In this document: positions 55,139-63,587 of the stretch, one piece after another | How the letters are laid out: each line of letters opens with the position of its first letter | How positions within the stretch are numbered: position 1 is the first letter of the stretch | DNA from: Palsa-504 sp963818225 | GTDB taxonomy: Bacteria; Actinomycetota; Actinomycetes; Streptosporangiales; Streptosporangiaceae | Direction of reading: 5' to 3' | NCBI GenBank assembly: GCA_963818225.1 | Contig: CAWFRO010000010.1 | Location: forward strand, 62,001 to 126,000 | Length of the DNA stretch: 64,000 bases | Notes under the pieces: generated by a model | What the model saw: the letters and a program-made list of their open reading frames with translations, nothing else | Told to the model about the DNA's origin: nothing | The model's database searches: none | Program-made: the position numbers and the translations under genes

Positions 55139-56031
55139 CTCAGGGCCTGGTCCAGGAGGGGCCCGGCCGGGCCGCTCGCGTCGAGCCACCGGACGCGGGG
55201 GTCCCGGCGGAACCACGACTCCTGACGGCGGGCGAACCGCCGGGTGGCCTTGATCGTCTCCACGCGGGCTTCATCCAGGGTGAGCTCGCCGTCCAGATGG
55301 CGCAGCAGCTGCTGGTAGCCGATGGCGCGGCGGGCCGTCGGGCCGTCGCGCAGGCCGACCCGGACCAGCGCGCGCACCTCGGCGTCCAGGCCGGCCCGCC
55401 ACATGGCCTCGACGCGGGCCGCGATGCGCTGGTCGAGCTCGGGCCGGGGCATGGTGAGGCCGATCTGGGCGGCGGGGCGGACCTGCTCGTAGGCGGGCAT
55501 GGTGGCGGTGAACGGGCCGCCGGTCAGCTCGATGACCTCGAGCGCACGCACGATCCGCCGGCCGTTGCCGGGCAGGATCGCGGCGGCCGCGGCCGGGTCG
55601 AGCGCGGCCAGCCGCTCGTGCAGGGCGGCCGCTCCGGCCACGGCGAGCTCAGACTCAAGGCGGTCACGGATCGCCGGGTCCGTTCGGTAAAAATTGAGAT
55701 CGTCGAGAGCGGCGCGGACGTACAGGCCGGAGCCGCCGACGAGCACCGGGACCCGGCCGCGGGCGACGATCTCGTCGATGGCGGCGCGGGCCAGCTTCTG
55801 GTAGTCGGCCACGTTCGCGGCGCGGGTCACCGGCCAGATGTCGAGCAGATGGTGCGGCACGCCGTGGCGGGCGGCTTCGGGCTCCTTGGCGGTTCCGATG
55901 TCCATGCCCTGGTAGAGCTGCATCGAATCGGCGTTGACGACCTCGCCGCCGAGCGCGCGGGCCAGCGCGATGCCGAGGCCGGACTTGCCGGTGGCGGTCG
56001 CCCCGACCACGGCGATGACGTGCGTGCCCAT
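55114..56031 (-). CDS. miaA: tRNA dimethylallyltransferase MiaA
   Basis: MiaA adds a dimethylallyl group to N6 of A37 in tRNAs that read UNN codons. The P-loop is VVGATATGKSGLGIALA. Other motifs are VNADSMQLYQGMDIGTAK, HHLLDIWPV, VLVGGSGLYVRAAL and RRAIGYQQLLRHLDGE. The length of 305 residues is usual. It follows the class III dioxygenase-like gene by five bases on the same strand, an order seen in Streptomyces. In that genus dapF and hflX lie next to it; here hflX is 38 kb away and dapF is absent. Confidence 0.95.
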   Translation of the reverse strand: MGTHVIAVVGATATGKSGLGIALARALGGEVVNADSMQLYQGMDIGTAKEPEAARHGVPHHLLDIWPVTRAANVADYQKLARAAIDEIVARGRVPVLVGGSGLYVRAALDDLNFYRTDPAIRDRLESELAVAGAAALHERLAALDPAAAAAILPGNGRRIVRALEVIELTGGPFTATMPAYEQVRPAAQIGLTMPRPELDQRIAARVEAMWRAGLDAEVRALVRVGLRDGPTARRAIGYQQLLRHLDGELTLDEARVETIKATRRFARRQESWFRRDPRVRWLDASGPAGPLLDQALSYIRSPRP

Positions 56032-56036
56032 GGCTA

Positions 56037-56765
56037 TCAGTGTGCCCGGCGCCAGCTGGCCACGAAGTAGCTCACCTCAAAGGGGACGCCGCGGTAGCGC
56101 AGCTCGGCACCGAAGGCGTCCTGGCCGGCCGCGCCGGCCAGGACCTGCCAGGCGGCACGGCCGGCGATGACCAGCGGGCCGTCCTGGCCGGGGTCGAGCG
56201 CGGCCAGCGCGGCCGGGTCGGCGGCGGCCAGGGCCCCGGCCACCTGGTCGTCGTAGCGGTCGGCGTCGGGGTCGGCGGCGTCCGGGGCGGCGCGGGCCCG
56301 GCACCCCGGCCCGTCCCCCATGGCCAGCAGCGCGACCCGGGGAGCGAGCCGGGCCAGCTTCTCCCCCAGGCGCCGGCATTCGGCCGGCCCGGCGTCCGGG
56401 GCGATCCCCCACCACGTCGTCCGCGGCGGTGCGGGCTCCAGGACCGCGCGGGACAGCAGCCACTTCCCCACGGTCAGGGAGAGCGGGAGGGGCGCTACGT
56501 CGGGCCGGGCGCGGCCGGCGGCGAACGGGACGCCGAATTCGCGCAGACGGCCCGGGGCCTCCGGCGGGTACTCGGCGGTGCGCCCGGTCCGCGGGTCAGC
56601 GCCGACGATGGCGATGAGGTCGGGGTGTTCGGCCAGGAGGGCGGAGACGGCCTGCTGGCAGGCGGCCCGCAGCCGCGGCAGCTCGGGGTCGCCGGGGCCA
56701 GGCTCGCCGGCCGCTTCGGGGATCAGCAGCGGCGGATGCGGGCAGACGGCGGCCGCGATCAGCAT
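56037..56765 (-). CDS. Class III extradiol dioxygenase-like protein
   Basis: The protein has 242 residues. The start IAAAVCPHPPLLIPEAAG has the His-Pro-Pro typical of the class III (LigB-like) fold. Other phrases are LIAIVGADPRTGRT, RVALLAMGDGPGCR and AELRYRGVPFEVSYFVASW near the end. Members beside miaA in actinomycetes are annotated this way but their reaction is not established. Most LigB metal ligands are hard to identify here, so an enzymatic role is uncertain. It overlaps no gene and is likely cotranscribed with miaA. Confidence 0.75.
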   Translation of the reverse strand: MLIAAAVCPHPPLLIPEAAGEPGPGDPELPRLRAACQQAVSALLAEHPDLIAIVGADPRTGRTAEYPPEAPGRLREFGVPFAAGRARPDVAPLPLSLTVGKWLLSRAVLEPAPPRTTWWGIAPDAGPAECRRLGEKLARLAPRVALLAMGDGPGCRARAAPDAADPDADRYDDQVAGALAAADPAALAALDPGQDGPLVIAGRAAWQVLAGAAGQDAFGAELRYRGVPFEVSYFVASWRRAH

Positions 56766-56805
56766 GCCGGTCAGCGTTTCCCTGGTGAGCGTCGGCGGTT
56801 GGCGG

Positions 56806-57261
56806 TCAGCGTTTCCTGGTCGTGTGGCGGCGGTAGATGATGCTCCCGGCGCCGGCCAGGATGGCCCCTCCGCCGAGCACCGCCAGTCCGGCGTCCTGGA
56901 ATCCGGCCGTGCCGCCGCCGCCGGTGACGGGGGCGGCGGTGGGGTACGGGCTGTAGTAGGTCACAGTCGGCGTCGGGCTCGGGGTCACGCTGGGCGAGGG
57001 AGTCGGGGTGATCGTGCTGGTCGGAGTCGGGGTGGGGGTCGAGCTGGTGCCGTCGCTGGGCGAGGTGCTCACCGAGACGGACACGGATACGGTCACCGAG
57101 CCGCTGACGCTGGGCGAGAACACCGTCCCCGTCCCCGTCCCCGTGCCGCTCGACGTGCAGGCCGAGACGGCGATGCAGGCGAACACGCTCACCAGGCCCC
57201 AGCCGATGGTTCTCGGCCTTACCCGGTGCGCTGTCCACGCAATGGCTGTGCGCGCCCTCAT
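56806..57261 (-). CDS. Exported Thr/Ser/Pro-rich protein, candidate sortase substrate
   Basis: The N-terminus has a signal segment (GWGLVSVFACIAVSAC). VSAC at about 32-35 fits a lipobox, so it may be a lipoprotein. Residues 40-108 are SVSVSVS/TPTPTP repeats. The C-terminus reads APVTG (110-114), then a hydrophobic segment (AGLAVLGGGAILAGAGSIIY) and a basic tail (RRHTTRKR). That is the layout of a sortase sorting signal with APVTG in place of LPxTG. The class F sortase gene starts divergently 233 bp away. AGGAGG precedes the ATG. Confidence 0.7.
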   Translation of the reverse strand: MRARTAIAWTAHRVRPRTIGWGLVSVFACIAVSACTSSGTGTGTGTVFSPSVSGSVTVSVSVSVSTSPSDGTSSTPTPTPTSTITPTPSPSVTPSPTPTVTYYSPYPTAAPVTGGGGTAGFQDAGLAVLGGGAILAGAGSIIYRRHTTRKR

Positions 57262-57494
57262 CGGACCTCCTCATGCTCCCGTCCAAAGACGACCATTTCC
57301 CGGCCGGAGGCCGCAGAAACCGGTACCAGAAAGAAAACGCGTGACCGGCCTTTGGTTCCTTGGCCGGCCGAACAACTCCGGGGGCGAAAACCGGCGAGCA
57401 TAACGATAAGCCAAGACCCCGGCACAAGCCGCCAATGGCGCGCGCGGCAGGCGAATATTAAGCTTGGTGGACAACGACCCCGAGGGAGTGCGCA

Positions 57495-58208
57495 TTGGGG
57501 GATGCGAGGTGGCCGCGCATAGCCGGCTTCCGCGTGGTCGGCTCGTGGCCGGAGACCGGGTATGCCCGCCCGCCCCGGCCGGTGAGCGTGCGGGCCCGGC
57601 TGGCCGGGATGATCGGAGCCCTGCTCATCGTGGGCGGGCTCGCGACCGTGGGCGTCGTGGTGGCGTCCCAGGTGCACGCGCCGCAGCCGTCGCCCGCGGC
57701 GGCGGGCTCCGACGGCCCGGCGGGCGGCGGCCCCTCGCTGGAGCGTTCGGAGCCGGTATCCCTGGCCATCCCGGCCATCGGGGTGGACTCGGCGGTGCTG
57801 CACCTCGGGCTCAACGCCGACGGGACGATACAGGTACCGTCGCTGGTCACGAGCGCGGGCCTGGCCGCATGGTACAAATACTCGGCGACGCCCGGCCAGG
57901 TCGGCGCGTCGGTTATCGAGGGCCATGTCGACAGTACTGAGGGGCCCGCGGTCTTCTTCCGGCTCGGGGCCCTGAGCCCGGGAGACACCATCGACGTGCG
58001 GCTCGCCGACGGGGTCACCGCCATTTTCCGGGTCACCGGCGTCCGCGAGTACCCCAAATCGCAATTCCCCGCGAAAGCGATTTACGGCGCGACGGACTAT
58101 GCCGCGCTCCGGCTGATAACATGCGGTGGCGTTTTCGACTACACCACCGGGCATTATCTCAGTTCCACTGTTGTATTCGCGTCGCTGGTCTCATCCCGGG
58201 CCGCCTGA
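57495..58208 (+). CDS. Class F sortase
   Basis: Sortases cut a C-terminal sorting signal and attach the protein to the cell surface. There is an N-terminal membrane anchor (MIGALLIVGGLATVGVVVAS, about 39-58). The catalytic His is in IEGHVDST (His144), and the Cys in RLITCGGVFD (Cys210). No Arg follows Cys210 until residue 235 near the end, although sortases normally place a catalytic Arg 6-14 residues after the Cys. The TTG start is supported by GAGGGAG six bases upstream. Length is 237 residues. A candidate substrate is encoded divergently. Activity is therefore uncertain. Confidence 0.85.
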   Translation: MGDARWPRIAGFRVVGSWPETGYARPPRPVSVRARLAGMIGALLIVGGLATVGVVVASQVHAPQPSPAAAGSDGPAGGGPSLERSEPVSLAIPAIGVDSAVLHLGLNADGTIQVPSLVTSAGLAAWYKYSATPGQVGASVIEGHVDSTEGPAVFFRLGALSPGDTIDVRLADGVTAIFRVTGVREYPKSQFPAKAIYGATDYAALRLITCGGVFDYTTGHYLSSTVVFASLVSSRAA

Positions 58209-58213
58209 GATGG

Positions 58214-58606
58214 CTACCCGGAGCGGCCCAGGAACTCCGCCGCGAGGGCCGGCGGCGCGCAGGCCAGCCAGCCGTCGGTCACGGCCTCACGGAGGGCCGG
58301 GGCGGAGACCTTCGGCAGCTGGATGAGGACGGCGGAGTAGCCGTCGAAATGCGGGATGGTGAAGAACGCCTCGGGGTGGGCGGCGAGCAGCGCTTCCTTC
58401 TCGCCGAGATCGGCGACGCGGATGGCCAGGATGGGGCCGTCGGGCGGGACCTGGTCGCCGAACCGGCGCACATCCGCCTTACTGAACGGCCGTTCCCAGG
58501 CGAAGGCCTTGCGGCCCACGAACCAGGTCCGGGTGCCGTGCCGTTCGCCTTCGGTCACGTCGGGCAGCTGCGAAGCCGCCGCGGCCACGTCGTCTATAGT
58601 CGCCAC
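58214..58606 (-). CDS. MmcQ/YjbR-family protein
   Basis: A small protein of the MmcQ/YjbR fold, which in some members binds DNA. Motifs are ATIDDVAAAASQLPDV, FVGRKAFAWERPFSKADVRR, FFTIPHFDGYSAVLIQLPKV and LREAVTDGWLACAP. I use the GTG at 58606, where similarity starts; an ATG at 58657 would overlap the divergent gene. The length is 130 residues. It is convergent with the sortase, five bases apart. Function is not established. Confidence 0.8.
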   Translation of the reverse strand: MATIDDVAAAASQLPDVTEGERHGTRTWFVGRKAFAWERPFSKADVRRFGDQVPPDGPILAIRVADLGEKEALLAAHPEAFFTIPHFDGYSAVLIQLPKVSAPALREAVTDGWLACAPPALAAEFLGRSG

Positions 58607-58647
58607 ACTCGTACCGTAACCGCCGAAGCTCGAAGGAGCGTGCCAAG

Positions 58648-59220
58648 ATGACGTCAACCGCCTTGCTCGTCATGGACGTGCAACAGGGCATCGTCGATCG
58701 TCACGCCGACGACGTTGAGTACCTGCCGCGGCTCGCGGGCGCGATCGGGGCCGCCCGCGGCGCCGGGGTCCGGATCATCTACGTGGTCGTCGGGTTCCGC
58801 GCCGGGTATCCCGAGGTCAGCCAGCGCAACAAGACTTTCGGGGCGATCGCGGGCTCGGGGCGGATGGCCGACGGCGACCCGGGCGCGGCTATTCCTCCCG
58901 CCATCGGGCCGGATTCCGGCGACGTGGTCGTGACCAAGCGCCGGGTGTCGGCGTTCACCGGCAGCGACCTGGAGGTGGTGCTGCGGGCGGGCGAGGTCGA
59001 CAGCCTGGTACTGACGGGCATCGCCACCAGCGGGGTGGTGCTCTCCACCCTCCGCCAGGCCGCTGACCTGGACTACCGCCTCACCGTCCTAGCCGACGGG
59101 TGCCTGGACGCCGACCCCGAGGTGCACCGGGTCCTGACCGAGAAGCTGTTTCCCCGCCAGGCCGACGTCCTCGCTATCGCCGACTGGACGGCGAGCCTGG
59201 CTAGGCCTGCGGCGGGCTGA
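58648..59220 (+). CDS. Isochorismatase-family hydrolase
   Basis: Members cleave C-N or C-O bonds with an Asp-Lys-Cys triad. Here Asp10 (LLVMDVQQG) and Lys97 (VVVTKRRVSAF) are present. The Cys position in TGIATSGVVLSTLRQAAD holds Val, with Ser two residues before, a variant I recall in a common subgroup. It should not use the usual thiol chemistry. The length is 190 residues. AAGGAG precedes the ATG. It overlaps the convergent PhnB-like gene by 20 bases. Substrate is unknown. Confidence 0.85.
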   Translation: MTSTALLVMDVQQGIVDRHADDVEYLPRLAGAIGAARGAGVRIIYVVVGFRAGYPEVSQRNKTFGAIAGSGRMADGDPGAAIPPAIGPDSGDVVVTKRRVSAFTGSDLEVVLRAGEVDSLVLTGIATSGVVLSTLRQAADLDYRLTVLADGCLDADPEVHRVLTEKLFPRQADVLAIADWTASLARPAAG

Positions 59221-59614
59221 TGTTGACCAGCCACGGGACGCCGAACTGATCGATGCACATGCCGAACTCGTCGCCCCAGGCCTGCTTGGCCAGCGGCATG
59301 GTGACGGTGCCGCCTGCGGACAGCTTGTCCCAGTAGCCGTGCAGGGCGCCACCGTCGTCGCCGCTGAGGCTGACCGAGATCCCGGCCGGCGGCTGGTAGG
59401 TCATGTCGCTGGTGACGTCGGCGGCCATGATCGTGTAGCCGGCTGCGGTCTCGAGCAGGCCGTGCATGATCCGGTCAGCGTCGGGCGAGCCCTGGGCGCC
59501 GAAGTCGGCGAAGCTGGTGAGCGTGAGGTCGCCGCCGAACACGCTGGCGTAGAACTCCAGCGCCTGCCGGGCGTTGCCGTTGAAGTTGAGGTAGGGATTC
59601 AGCCGAGAGGCCAT
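59201..59614 (-). CDS. VOC-superfamily (PhnB/glyoxalase-like) protein
   Basis: The protein is 137 residues. RLNPYLNFNGNARQALEFYA, LTSFADFGAQGS, MHGLLETAAGYTIMAADV and WGDEFGMCIDQFGVPWLVNI are typical of the PhnB-like subgroup (3-demethylubiquinone-9-methyltransferase-like domain). Members are often called without a known reaction. I start at the ATG at 59614 because similarity begins there; an upstream start would add eight Arg-rich residues. Confidence 0.85.
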   Translation of the reverse strand: MASRLNPYLNFNGNARQALEFYASVFGGDLTLTSFADFGAQGSPDADRIMHGLLETAAGYTIMAADVTSDMTYQPPAGISVSLSGDDGGALHGYWDKLSAGGTVTMPLAKQAWGDEFGMCIDQFGVPWLVNISPPQA

Positions 59615-59785
59615 GGGTTTTCTCCTGCGACGTCGCACGAGCGAGCGGGGGATTCCCCCGACGCGGGGGCCAGGCCAGCCCCCGGCGCCGACGCTATCAG
59701 GACCTCGGGTTCAGTGGGTCGGCCGCGGCATTTGTCTCCTCTGCCGCGTGGCTGCCCAGGGGGCCCGGGAGTACGGTTTTCGAGC

Positions 59786-60919
59786 ATGGACACGATCGAG
59801 GAGTTCCGGATCGACATCCCGCAAGCTGAGCTGGACGACCTGCGGGACCGGCTGGCCCGGACACGGTGGCCGGACCAGGTGCCCGGGGCGGGCTGGGATT
59901 ACGGCATCGCGCTGGACGACGTGCGGGAGCTGGCCGGGTACTGGGGCGCAGGCTACGACTGGCGGGTGCACGAGCGCCGGCTGAACGGCTTCGATCAGTT
60001 CACCACGGAGATCGACGGGCAGAGGGTGCACTTCCTGCACGTGCGTTCGGCTCGCCAGGACGCCCTGCCGCTCGTCATGACGCACGGCTGGCCGGGCTCG
60101 GTCGTGGAATTCATGGAGGTCATCGGGCCGCTGACTGATCCCGGCGCGTACGGAGGTGATCCGCGGGACGCGTTCCACATGGTCATCCCGTCGATTCCGG
60201 GGTTCGGTTTCTCCGGGCCGACGAGGGAGCGGGGCTGGAACGTCAGCCGCGTCGCGCGGGCGTGGGACGAGCTGATGCGGCGGCTGGGCTACTCGCGGTA
60301 CGGCGCGCAGGGCGGGGACTGGGGGTCGGGGATCTCCCGGGAGCTCGGGGTGCTCGCGCCTGAGCACGTCATCGGCGTGCACCTGAACATGCTCTCGCCG
60401 GTGGGTGACGAGCCGCCCGACCTAGATGCCCGGGACCGGGCGCGGGTGGAGCGGCTGCGGCGGTTCCGGGTCACCGGGAGCGGTTACAGCGCGATCCAGT
60501 CGACCCGGCCGCAGACGGTGGGCTACGGCCTGACCGACTCGCCGGCCGGGCAGCTGGCCTGGATCGCGGAGAAGTTCGGCCAGTGGACCGACGGCGGGCT
60601 GGCCGCGGTCGACCGGGATCAGATGCTGACCAACATCACGGTGTACTGGCTGACCAGGACGGCCGGGTCGTCGGCGCGGCTGTATTACGAGGCGGCGGCG
60701 GCTCGGGCCGCTTCGGGCGGGGCGCCGAGCATCTCGACCGTGCCCACCGGGGTGGCGGTGTTCCCTGAGGAGATCGCGGCACCGGTCCGGCGGCTGGCCG
60801 AGCAGTCCAACAACATCGTGCACTGGTCGGAGTTCGACCGGGGTGGCCACTTCGCGGCCATGGAGGAGCCTGATCTCCTGGTCGCCGACGTGCGTTCGTT
60901 CTTCCGGGCGTTGCGGTGA
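59786..60919 (+). CDS. Epoxide hydrolase, EHN-domain alpha/beta hydrolase
   Basis: The N-terminal EHN domain (EEFRIDIPQAELDDLRDRLA, RTRWPDQVPGAGWDYG) is typical of microsomal-type epoxide hydrolases. The hydrolase core has THGWPGSVVEFMEV (oxyanion), GAQGGDWGSGISREL with the nucleophile Asp, and FDRGGHFAAMEEPDLL with the catalytic His. The length is 377 residues. The ATG at 59786 lacks a strong ribosome site, but similarity begins there; the frame is open upstream into the divergent gene's region. It should hydrolyse epoxides to diols; the substrate is unknown. Confidence 0.9.
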   Translation: MDTIEEFRIDIPQAELDDLRDRLARTRWPDQVPGAGWDYGIALDDVRELAGYWGAGYDWRVHERRLNGFDQFTTEIDGQRVHFLHVRSARQDALPLVMTHGWPGSVVEFMEVIGPLTDPGAYGGDPRDAFHMVIPSIPGFGFSGPTRERGWNVSRVARAWDELMRRLGYSRYGAQGGDWGSGISRELGVLAPEHVIGVHLNMLSPVGDEPPDLDARDRARVERLRRFRVTGSGYSAIQSTRPQTVGYGLTDSPAGQLAWIAEKFGQWTDGGLAAVDRDQMLTNITVYWLTRTAGSSARLYYEAAAARAASGGAPSISTVPTGVAVFPEEIAAPVRRLAEQSNNIVHWSEFDRGGHFAAMEEPDLLVADVRSFFRALR

Positions 60920-60934
60920 GGCCGGGCAGGCCGA

Positions 60935-63070
60935 TCAGATCGGGTACCGGGTGGGTTCGGTGAGGTACTGCCGGCCGCACGGGGTGGTCCAGCGGATGTG
61001 GCCGGTGGGGAGCTGTTCGGCGTTCCAGCGCGGGTCCTGCTTCAGCCGGTGGTCGTAACGGCACTTCGGGTTCCCATTACAGAGGCAGGTCCGGCCACCC
61101 GCCTCGTACGGGAATGTTGTGCTCGAAGTCGGCGCTCGTCGACGGGCGGCGGCAGCCCGGCCCGGTGCAGGTGGCGTGCCGGACCTGGGCCAGGTGCCGG
61201 AGCAGGACCCCGGGATCGTGGCCCTTGGCCTCGTGCCGGTGATCACACTCGCCCGTGGGGATGGGCTCGAGGGCGATGAGCAGGTCCCGCTGTCCGGGGG
61301 TTCCGGTGGCCAACGTCCAGGTGCCGTACCCGCCCGGTGGGCCGGGCTGGTCCGTGGCGGTGAAGCTGAACGACGGGCCGCCGGGGGCGGGTCAGGGCCG
61401 CCTGCGGTGCCGGGTTTATCGCGTTTCGGCGTGTTCGTCCGGCTGGCGGCGGGTGCGGGGCGGGCGCAGCCGTGCCCGATGGCGTGGCCGTCCTGGTCGG
61501 TCACGGTCACGCACCAGGTGGACCGGGCGGTGCGGGCCGCGGCGGCGGCCAGGTCGCGGGCCAGGTCGGGGTCCAGGGGGCCGATGCCGGTCATCTCACC
61601 GGGCCGGTCCGCGAGGTGGAGCAGGGTGGCCAGCGGGATGGTCAGGTTGGCCCGGCCGGCGAACCCGGGCGGGATCACCCCGGCCAGCGGCCCAGCCGGA
61701 GCCGGCATCCGGGGCCCCCGCGGACCAGACCCGCCATCCGGACCGGAACTGGCGTCCGGGCCGGAGCCGCTGTCCTGGCCAAGACCGCTGTCCTGGCGGG
61801 GCTTGCGTCGTGGCCGGGAGGCCGTCCTGGCCAGGGCCGCTGTCCTGGCGAGGTTGCCGTCGTGGGATGGCTTGCTGTCCTGGCTGGGGTCGTTGCCGGT
61901 GCGGGTGCCGAGGGGGCGGGAGTCGATGCCGAGAAGAATGTCCAGGAATGCGCGGGCCCGGAGCAGGTCCATGCCACCGTCCAGGCCCGCCTTGCCCAAC
62001 TGCCGGGCCCACCAGGTAATCCGCTGATCAGCAGCCAGCACCTCCGCCGGCGGCAGCTCCCGGCCGGTCAAGCCCGCGTTCCCGGACGGCTCCGCCCACC
62101 GCGCCACCCGCGCCTGCTTGGCCGCATGCTCCCGGCGTTTACGCGCCTTCTCCGGGTTCACCTCCATCACCGCCCGGCCGATCGCCGACCGCAACCCCGC
62201 CGGGGTCAACGACCCGGCCCGGCCCAAGACCATCGCCTCCGCGGCACGGGCCTCGGCCGGATCCAGCAGCACCGTCGCACTGGCGATGATCAGCGCCTTA
62301 TCCCGGGTCAGCACCCCGGACCGGAACGCCGCCCGGGTCCCCGGCAAGCGCACCTCCAGCGCCGCCGCCAGGACCAGCACCTCCTCCGCATCACCAGCGG
62401 ACAGGGCCAGCGCCGCACCCAGCTCCCGGGAGGCGAACTCATCCCACTCCCCCGGCAGCCCAGAGTCACGATCCACCGCGGTGCCGGGGGCCGGACGGCG
62501 GCGGAGCAGCTCCGCCACCGCCGCATGCTTCCGCGCACTGGCATTAGCCTCCACCCGATCCCACGCGCAGACCGCCCCGACCAGCTCATCATCGGACGCA
62601 CCCCGGTACCGGTCACCGTCCCCCGCCGCCTCATCCGCGAACTGGCCCAGCACCGGGCCACCCGGCGCGACGTCCAGCGGCCTACCCGACGCGAACCCCG
62701 CAGCCCGGCTGGCGTACTCACCCGGGAACCTGGACGCCGAGCCCGGCATCCCCGGGCCCCGGCGGCCCGCCGCCACCGACCCGAGCACGGCCCGGATCCC
62801 GGCCAGACCGGCCCGGGCCATCTCCGCCTCCGCCGCCGCCTGCTCGGCAGTGACCTCCCGGGCCTCCGCGATCAGCGCAGCCAGCTGCGCATCATCCAGC
62901 CCCGGCGGCGGCGCATTATCCGGATCCTCATACTCCTCCGGCTCACCATCACCAGGATCATCCTCACACAGGGCCGCCAGATAACCCGGCTCATCCATCC
63001 ACTCCGGCCACTCCGCGCCAGGCAGGTCATCATCCCGCCCAGGGTCCTGGGGAACCGGTGCTTCGCTCAT
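60935..63070 (-). CDS. DUF222/HNH endonuclease-domain protein, two compensating apparent frameshifts
   Basis: DUF222/HNH proteins (the 13E12-type family) are abundant in actinomycetes and often occur in many copies. An acidic N-terminus (about 1-60) precedes the DUF222 domain (AWDRVEANASARKHAAVAEL, GEWDEFASRELGAALALSAG, MVLGRAGSLTPAGLRSAIGR). Near 61390 the frame shifts to LATGTPGQRDLLIALEPIPT and CTGPGCRRPSTSADFEHNIP. It shifts back near 61110 to YEAGGRTCLCNGNPKCRYDH, the HNH-type zinc and catalytic region. The repaired length is about 711 residues. A low-complexity SQDSGLGQDSGSGPD stretch separates the parts. Function of the family is unclear. Confidence 0.75.
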   Translation of the reverse strand: MSEAPVPQDPGRDDDLPGAEWPEWMDEPGYLAALCEDDPGDGEPEEYEDPDNAPPPGLDDAQLAALIAEAREVTAEQAAAEAEMARAGLAGIRAVLGSVAAGRRGPGMPGSASRFPGEYASRAAGFASGRPLDVAPGGPVLGQFADEAAGDGDRYRGASDDELVGAVCAWDRVEANASARKHAAVAELLRRRPAPGTAVDRDSGLPGEWDEFASRELGAALALSAGDAEEVLVLAAALEVRLPGTRAAFRSGVLTRDKALIIASATVLLDPAEARAAEAMVLGRAGSLTPAGLRSAIGRAVMEVNPEKARKRREHAAKQARVARWAEPSGNAGLTGRELPPAEVLAADQRITWWARQLGKAGLDGGMDLLRARAFLDILLGIDSRPLGTRTGNDPSQDSKPSHDGNLARTAALARTASRPRRKPRQDSGLGQDSGSGPDASSGPDGGSGPRGPRMPAPAGPLAGVIPPGFAGRANLTIPLATLLHLADRPGEMTGIGPLDPDLARDLAAAAARTARSTWCVTVTDQDGHAIGHGCARPAPAASRTNTPKRDKPGTAGGPDPPPAARRSASPPRTSPAHRAGTAPGRWPPEPPDSGTCSSPSSPSPRASVITGTRPRATIPGSCSGTWPRSGTPPAPGRAAAARRRAPTSSTTFPYEAGGRTCLCNGNPKCRYDHRLKQDPRWNAEQLPTGHIRWTTPCGRQYLTEPTRYPI

Positions 63071-63194
63071 CAGCCACGATCCGTTCGGAAGGAGAAATCT
63101 TTACGAACATCGTAGCGAAAAAGATGTCTTGATGATGGAAGACACGCCGATGTTCGGTGTCGGTACTGTGGCCTGGAGCGTGCGGATGCAGGTC

Positions 63195-63545
63195 CTAAGC
63201 GGTCCGGTCTGACCGGGGAAGGGCGCGGGCCGCGGGAGGAAGGAGGCGGCGCGGCGAGGACGATATCCGTCGACCGCGATACCGCTGCTCCAGCGCGTGC
63301 CGTGCGGCTTCAGCCATGAGATCTGCGAGCGCGGGCGCCATCAGGTCGACGGCCGCGGCCAGGGCGCGCTGCAGCACCGCGGGACGACGCTCGGGCGCAG
63401 GCGGCGGGGACCAGGTAATGGTCACCGATTCCCACCAGCCGGCGCTGCGGACGGCGCCGCCCCGGTCCTCGCTCCGCCAGTGGCCCCGGGAGAAGTTGAC
63501 CCGCTCGGGGCCGATCCTGTCGCGCCGGTTCGCCGGGATTCGCAT
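63195..63545 (-). CDS. Small hypothetical protein
   Basis: The frame gives about 116 residues from the ATG at 63545: RIPANRRDRIGPERVNFSRG, a Trp/Pro-rich middle (WWESVTITWSPPPAPERRPA), then a helical part (LQRALAAAVDLMAPALADLM). I do not recognise the family. The frame is open a further 82 codons upstream, but that part overlaps the NUDIX gene on the other strand. There is no clear ribosome site. Coding is likely from composition, but not certain. Confidence 0.4.
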   Translation of the reverse strand: MRIPANRRDRIGPERVNFSRGHWRSEDRGGAVRSAGWWESVTITWSPPPAPERRPAVLQRALAAAVDLMAPALADLMAEAARHALEQRYRGRRISSSPRRLLPPAARALPRSDRTA

Positions 63546-63587
63546 AATCACATTGTGCCTGGGCGCCGTCGAATAACCGAGGGGTAT

